From Torymus aiolomorphi (Eukaryota > Arthropoda > Insecta > Hymenoptera > Torymidae): a stretch of DNA of 64,000 bases. Positions 58,777 to 64,000 of the stretch are shown here, one piece after another. The stretch lies in contig CM070874.1 of assembly GCA_036365515.1 (NCBI GenBank), positions 41,725,083-41,789,082 on the forward strand, given 5' to 3'. Made by a program: the position numbers and the translations under genes. The notes below the pieces were generated by a model that did no database searches, was not told the origin of the DNA, and saw only the letters and a program-made list of their open reading frames with translations. Every line of letters starts with the position of its first letter. The stretch's first letter is position 1.

Positions 58777-59099
58777 AATGCTTAAGATGGTTGAGATAGT
58801 AGAGAACGAGCTATTGTTTAGGTAGTGGGAGTAATATACGAAGTTTAAACCAAGAGTACTATTGTCCTGAAGTAGATTTAGAAGAGATATAATTAAAGTG
58901 GAGAAGTAAACTAAACCAATTAGGTTATAAAAACAAAGGTGGTGATACGAAGAAAAGCTAATCTGTTGTGAAAAAATTCCCATGATGTCAAGTGTGCTCC
59001 ACACAGCAAACTTCGAAGGAAGTTATGCTCAGTGAAGCTATGACCGGTGGAATTAATTCCTTTGAACCACTCCGTGTCCCAGAGGTACAGCTATACAGC

Positions 59100-60359
59100 T
59101 GGAGCTAGGCTGTGGTCGCTGAGCAGAGACATATGCACCCTCACTTACCCAAAAATTTTAGTAAGGAATACAGATATCTGGTAGATCTGAGTGGCATGGA
59201 AGATCTGAACAGGCGTACGAGTACGACCACTACCTGAAGCAGGGGCGTAGTAGACAAGATCCTCGTCTGCCTACTTTTCCTGTAAAGATGATTAATGAGA
59301 AACTACTTTTGTGTAGGCTAAAATTAATGCTAAATGTAATTGGAGAATGCGTCAAATGAAAATCAGTAGCTCTGATGGAAAGATGTGAAATATTGAAAGA
59401 GATGCCAGAATTTCCCTAAATGATTTACAATAATTAGAGTAATTTTCAACTCAAAAATTATATTTACCTATCGTCCCTTCATACATTGGTTTTGCGATAA
59501 GTAAATCAAAAGGTAACTATTCCAGTAAGAGCGTTATATTATAGTTACTCTTGGACAAGCGATTGAATATAAGAGTAAAGTAGGCTTAGTTGACGAGAGG
59601 CGGAATGTGGCAAAACATAAATAGATGTTGTGAGATAGTAAATTCCCCAAAGGAGAATATACTTAGTTGACCCTGTATATCGTATAATATTATGAAAGAG
59701 GGGCTTGGCGGATGCCTGTCTTTAAGAGATAGGAGAATTTTGAAGTGATCTAGAAATATTCAAATCTAAAATAAAATCATTTTCACTTTATTGAAATGTT
59801 GAAGATTTATTTGTGGGTTTTGAATGATTGAACCACCGATTTATGAAGTATAATTTGTTTTTCTTATTTTCTTTTTTTTTATTTTATTTTTTTTTTGTGT
59901 GTTTTGTAGTGAATTTTTGTATATATTTTTTAATTTTTCCTTTCTTTTTATTTTTTCTTTTATTATTTGTAATTTCCCCTATTTTTCTATATTAAAATTT
60001 GAATACGATAGATATTTTAATTAAAATAAAATATCTAATAGTTAATAAATTAAATAAATAGATAAAATAGACAAAACTAAAAAGCTAAAATTAGAGGCAA
60101 GCATGGACTAAGATTGCGGCTCAAGCATGCAAGCGAAGTTGATGAACAAAACTTAAAATCATGTATAGATGTGGCATAGAAGTTAGGTTTAAAATGGCCT
60201 CATGGCAAAGAGTGAGAGTTATAGATCTCGATCGCTTAATCGGAGAAAATTTACAGATATGAATAGATGTTGTACTTAATCGGGCAGAAGGTGGGAAGCC
60301 GGGGTGTTTTTCTCTTGAGTTCCAAAATGTTAGGATTAAACTGCAACCAGTAAAAGGCG
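59100..60359. other. AT-rich stretch without a supported gene
   Basis: T-rich and A-rich low-complexity DNA near 59860-60060. A minus-strand frame running in from the palindrome at 60360 is an artefact of that repeat. Confidence 0.4.
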
Positions 60360-61122
60360 CACAGTGTTCTATTTCGAAAAAAAATGGACAAAATGAAATA
60401 TCTTGCGAACGGATATCGATAGCCGGATGAATCCAACTGCATTTTAAAGTTGAAGTAATGTACAATAAAGGAAAAATAGTCCAGTACTGATCATTTGACC
60501 CTGTGACCTTGGAAATGAAAAATGAAAGTCGAATAAATAACGTATTTTTGGCTTTTTCATTGTAGACTTTCTGGCTATCAATTTTTTCGATCAAAAAAAT
60601 ATGTAATCCTGTAGTGTTTGATGCAAGGAATCCAAATTTGATGTCAGAATTGTCCTATCGCACACCAATTTGTTTTTAAATCTGAAAACTCCAAAAAAAT
60701 ACGAAAAATTCACCCTGAAAAAATGGAGCATTATTGAGTAATTTCGACTTCAAATTCGGATTCAGAGAATCAAAATACATGGTTACATAAATACAAGTAC
60801 ACAAATTTGTAGGTGCATATATGAATTATTAAAATTTAAGGGTTATTAAAAAACCTTGCATCAAACACTACAGGAGTACATATTTTTTTGATCGAAAAAA
60901 TTGATAGCCACAAAGTCTACAATGAAAAAGCCGACAATTCGTTATTTATTCGATTTTCATTTTTCATTTCTAAGGTCACAGGGTCAAATGATCAGTACTG
61001 GACTATTTTTCCTTTATTGTACATTACTTCAACTTCAAAATGCAGTTGGATTCATCCGGCTATCGATATCCGTTCGCGAGATATTTCATTTTGTCCATTT
61101 TTTTTCAAAATAGAACACTGTG
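60360..61122. mobile_element. Palindromic element, 269-bp arms
   Basis: The arms at 60360-60628 and 60854-61122 are inverted copies, sharing CCTGTAGTGTTTGATGCAAG and GGTCAAATGATCAGTACTGG. The spacer is about 225 bp. The two arms produce mirror-image frames (MIEKIDS...) on opposite strands that should not be counted as genes. Confidence 0.9.
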
Positions 61123-61230
61123 AGGCGTCTCGAGAATCCTCTTCCTCTGGGCGATGTTTCAGCAAAGTCTAGAGGTTGGTGAAGAAGCGCAGATTCCAGA
61201 GACAAAACTGTCCGGGGTGATCATTCGTTG

Positions 61231-61280
61231 ATACAAAATGGCTGACGCAACGGACCTGGAAGTCTTTCCGGTGACGGTGA
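61231..61280 (+). other. Possible short first coding exon
   Basis: CAAAATGGCTGACGCAACGG gives MADATDLEVFPVT, followed by a GTGAGG that could be a splice donor. Only thirteen codons are visible and no next exon was identified, so this is speculative. Confidence 0.15.
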
Positions 61281-61314
61281 GGTTATGCGAAGAAAAGCCA
61301 AATAGAAGTTTCTG

Positions 61315-61605
61315 TTAATAGATGCCAGAGTGTAACAGCGGATGAGCGAGTTCTATCGCCAACACTTGCCGCTCCCAGTAAACTTCGAGAGATTTCCGAA
61401 AAGGCCACTCGTCCTGAGCTGTGAAATGATTCCGATGGATGACCCACTCCTGATCGAGAGCGACCGTTGAATCCGATATTTCTCCATGAAATAAACTCCA
61501 AATGATACGATAGTAAAGTTGTGAAAGTTCCATTTCTGCCGCTGATAAAATGCCGTTCCCAATGATCCAGAGAAAAGGCGAAAAGGCACTGTGCCCTGAA
61601 AACTG
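61315..61605 (-). CDS. Uncharacterised frame behind a splice acceptor-like site
   Basis: On the minus strand CTCTGTTTTTTTCAG precedes an open stretch reading FSGHSAFSPFLWIIGNGILS, then AEMELSQLYYRIIWSLFHGE and AQDEWPFRKSLEVYW, ending at a TAA near 61315. The residue mix is protein-like, but a second frame is also open and no family is recognised. Could be a terminal exon or repeat debris. Confidence 0.25.
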   Translation of the reverse strand, partial: QFSGHSAFSPFLWIIGNGILSAAEMELSQLYYRIIWSLFHGEISDSTVALDQEWVIHRNHFTAQDEWPFRKSLEVYWERQVLAIELAHPLLHSGIY

Positions 61606-62204
61606 AAAAAAACAGAGCGAATTAGAGAGGTGATGCGAACTGTACGACGTCTCGATCAAAAATCGTCGCCGTACACTGTATGATACCTCACGGCTGTTTG
61701 AGCCTCGCCGTGCCGTGACGCCATTGCCAACTCCGCGCGGGACTCCAATCTCTGCACACATACGCAAGTTCATGCGGTGGTCACTTACCGACTGTCACTC
61801 TCTCGCTTTCTCTTCGGGCTCGTTCATGAAACATAAATATTAATATGCTTAGCATGCAGTAACCATACTTATCTCGGCGTCGATCTCGGATTATTATTTC
61901 TCTCTCTCTCTCTCTCTCTCTCTCCCTACTTTACGCCCGCACTCTACCTCGTCATTACCTTTGCACGTATTATTTTCCGGTAATTTTGGGGATTATAAAT
62001 GAGTAGTATACCCCGCACTATGGGCCGTCACAACAAACTTGACCTCCAACCACATGCGCCAGCTAGGACCAAGGTCAAGAAGTCACGTACAGACACTGGT
62101 GTGTGTATATGCGTGTGTGTGTGTGTGTATTTGAGTCGGTTAGTTGATATATTCTAAATACAAATAAGTTTCCGCCGTTTTTTTATAAAAATTATCAATT
62201 TATT
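61606..62204. other. Stretch without a supported gene
   Basis: Contains a short (CT)n tract at 61897-61924 and a short GT tract near 62098-62130. Nothing else recognised. Confidence 0.4.
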
Positions 62205-62510
62205 GTAAAAAACCGCTGCCAATTCATTGGCCCGTAGCTTCCTCAACCGTAATTTGTTGATTCCTTTAATTAATTTTTAATAACAAAATTTATAATTTTT
62301 TAAAAAATTTATTGCATAATTATAATTAAATTCATTTATGAATATTAAAAATTGTTAATTTTTAAATTTATTTATTTATTATTTATTTATATCAAATTTA
62401 TATAAATTTTGAGTTGATAAATAAATTTATCATTTGAAATAGAAGTAAAATATCTATATTTTATAATAAAACAAATAGCTATCATTGTTCTTTTGTTATT
62501 AACAAAAACT
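62205..62510 (+). repeat. Family D copy 3, left part
   Basis: Matches 47435-47730 almost base for base, beginning ACCGCTGCCAATTCATTGG. It is separated from its continuation at 63494 by about 980 bp that include two palindromes. Confidence 0.85.
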
Positions 62511-62521
62511 TGTATTTTTAA

Positions 62522-62712
62522 TCTCATGTGCCTTGTCTCTTGTCTCATGTCTCAAGTGCGAAAAAAGTCGTTGTCCGCAATCTTAATAATTTCTAATCTA
62601 TGGTCATTTTTTCTGTATAGTTTTCTATTGCCATAAACTATAAATGTATAAGAAATCGGACAACGATTTTTTTCGCGCTTGAGATATGAGACAAGAGACA
62701 AGGCCCATGAAA
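62522..62712. mobile_element. Palindromic MITE, about 190 bp
   Basis: CCTTGTCTCTTGTCTCATG and CATGAGACAAGAGACAAGG-like arms of about 55 bp are inverted, including GTCGTTGTCCG and CGGACAACGA. Non-coding. Confidence 0.8.
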
Positions 62713-62916
62713 CGCTATGTGGACAGTCCCTTAGTGCTCTGCACCCTCGCTTGACCGCACTGCGCCTCGCTGACTGTTCTTTTGGATCGCAGTGTAATTG
62801 GTTAACATTTAATTATTACGGAAGTGCCTATACGCCACCTCTCGGCACTGATAGGTGCCTACCAAATCGGAGCAGCCCTACGCACGAGGGCTCAGGTGCC
62901 GCACCTTTGGAGAGGT

Positions 62917-63323
62917 GCTTTGATAATTTGTCGCCGTATTGGGCTTAACCTAGAAGTGAACTTGATAAGGTAAATGCTTTATGGATTAGTTCGTCCCCAT
63001 ATTGGGAAATATAGCATTTATCTTTTCGTCATGACATCGATTAACCGCAAGAAGTAGAACTGGACTTGATAAGGTAAATGCTTTATGGATTCTTTATAAA
63101 TTCTGCCGGGGTGAACCTTTATCTCTTTAATGAATGTAGAGGTACATAAATCCATAAATCATTTACCTTATCAAGTCCAGTTCTACTTCTTGCGGTTAAT
63201 CGATGTCATGAAGAAAAGATAAATGCTATATTTCCCAATATGGGGACAAATTAATCCATAATTTCCTATGATATAATTTCCTATAATTTCCAATATGGCG
63301 ACAGAATTATCAAAGCACTTGAA
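62917..63323. mobile_element. Palindromic element, about 405 bp
   Basis: Outer arms CTTTGATAATTTGTCGCCGT and CGACAGAATTATCAAAG, and inner arms at 62982-63090 and 63148-63258 (ATCGATTAACCGCAAGAAGT inverted as ACTTCTTGCGGTTAATCGAT). The direct repeat CTTGATAAGGTAAATGCTTT also occurs twice. Non-coding. Confidence 0.88.
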
Positions 63324-63493
63324 AATCCCTTATATGCATGCACAACGCACGACGCACCGCACCGAGTAGGCGTGTATGCAGTACTGCGGGATTCGTGACT
63401 AACCCACAGCTTGTTGGACCCGGCCGGAATACATACTGCACTACACGCTACCCCGATCGGAGCGCCACCTTCTCTTATACTATTTTAATTATT

Positions 63494-64000
63494 CATCAGT
63501 TTTGAATACTTAAACTCAAGAATTCAATTTTGAAAATTCAAACATATTACATTTTGACGCCAATACTATATACTATTATAATATACTGATGATAACATCA
63601 TTGGAGTTATGAGTTTTAAAAAAAAAACACGTTTTTGTTTTTGATGATAACTAAAAAACCGTGATAGATAGAAAATTAATTTTTTAGAAAATATAGGTAT
63701 TTTCATTCTCTTTCGAATGCCACCCACCCCATTCAGATACATAGAGCCGTTCTCGAGAAATTACGATTTTAAAAAAATGTCAAAAAATTTTTAACCTCAA
63801 ATATCTCTGAAATTTATGGACCAATCATTTTGCCCAAAGAACTCGACCGAAAACTATAAAAAAATCTACCTCTAAAAGGAATTTTGAAGCCATTAAGTCA
63901 ATTTTACTCTTGTCATCGTTGGACATACAAAACTGATTTTTTTCATTTTTCAATTTTTTACTCAAAATCTAGCCTACAGAGTGTATTCAAATTTTAACAG
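63494..64000 (+). repeat. Family D copy 3, right part, runs off the window
   Basis: Matches 47865-48370, including GATAACATCATTGGAGTTAT, ATCATTTTGCCCA and AACTCGACCGA. Truncated by the window end. 63324-63493 holds nothing recognised. Confidence 0.85.

Noticed and set aside
60121..61172. Two similar proteins MIEKIDS... on opposite strands
   Set aside because: They are mirror images created by the palindrome arms, not a gene pair.

Overview
The window looks like transposon-saturated heterochromatic or intergenic DNA from an insect. A hymenopteran is my best guess, but only from the overall style: AT-rich DNA, long CT/CA/TA microsatellites, and BEL/Pao, mariner, I-like and IS630/DUF4817-like elements. 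I find no intact host gene. Nearly every protein-like reading frame belongs to a broken mobile element, and most of the rest are microsatellite or palindrome artefacts.

Layout. 0.2-12.5 kb: tandem repeats (about 240 bp, 14 bp, 45 bp, 137 bp and 44 bp units), long microsatellites, palindromic MITE-like elements, and an IS630-type DNA transposon whose transposase has one in-frame stop. 12.8-30.2 kb: a non-LTR retrotransposon (element N1) split by a Gypsy-type LTR element (G1, 14587-21104, minus strand, TSD GGCT) and a BEL/Pao element (B1, 21346-28486, minus). The left LTR of G1 is itself split by a 668-bp palindromic MITE with TTAA duplication, so nesting is three deep. 30.6-34 kb: a dispersed repeat (family D), a tandem pair of tRNA-like Pol III units, and coding-like debris. 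34.0-36.1 kb: a minus-strand relic of a RAG1/Transib-like transposase with a phase-consistent intron. 36.1-36.8 kb: a TIR element whose best-preserved end starts CACGGTG. 37.3-50.7 kb: a second Gypsy-type element (G2, plus strand, TSD ACGC) whose 5' LTR holds a complete but frameshifted mariner (37957-39249) and whose 3' region holds a family D copy. 51-59.1 kb: a minus-strand I-like non-LTR element (N2) whose reverse transcriptase is split by a 2-kb compound insertion. 60.3-64 kb: three more palindromes and a third family D copy.

The most interesting structures are not genes. (1) Both LTRs of G1 carry an array of about nine consecutive hairpins with a conserved 13-nt loop and different, self-complementary stems. 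(2) Three microsatellite-bracketed repeats share a core and a spacing pattern in which one inverted 10-12 bp word is followed by three or four direct copies; the word differs between copies, but its inverted partner changes with it. (3) The RAG1-like relic appears to keep candidates for all three catalytic acidic residues although its middle is missing. Family names given from memory (RAG1/Transib, DUF4817, DUF1759) are inference from motifs; no search could be run.
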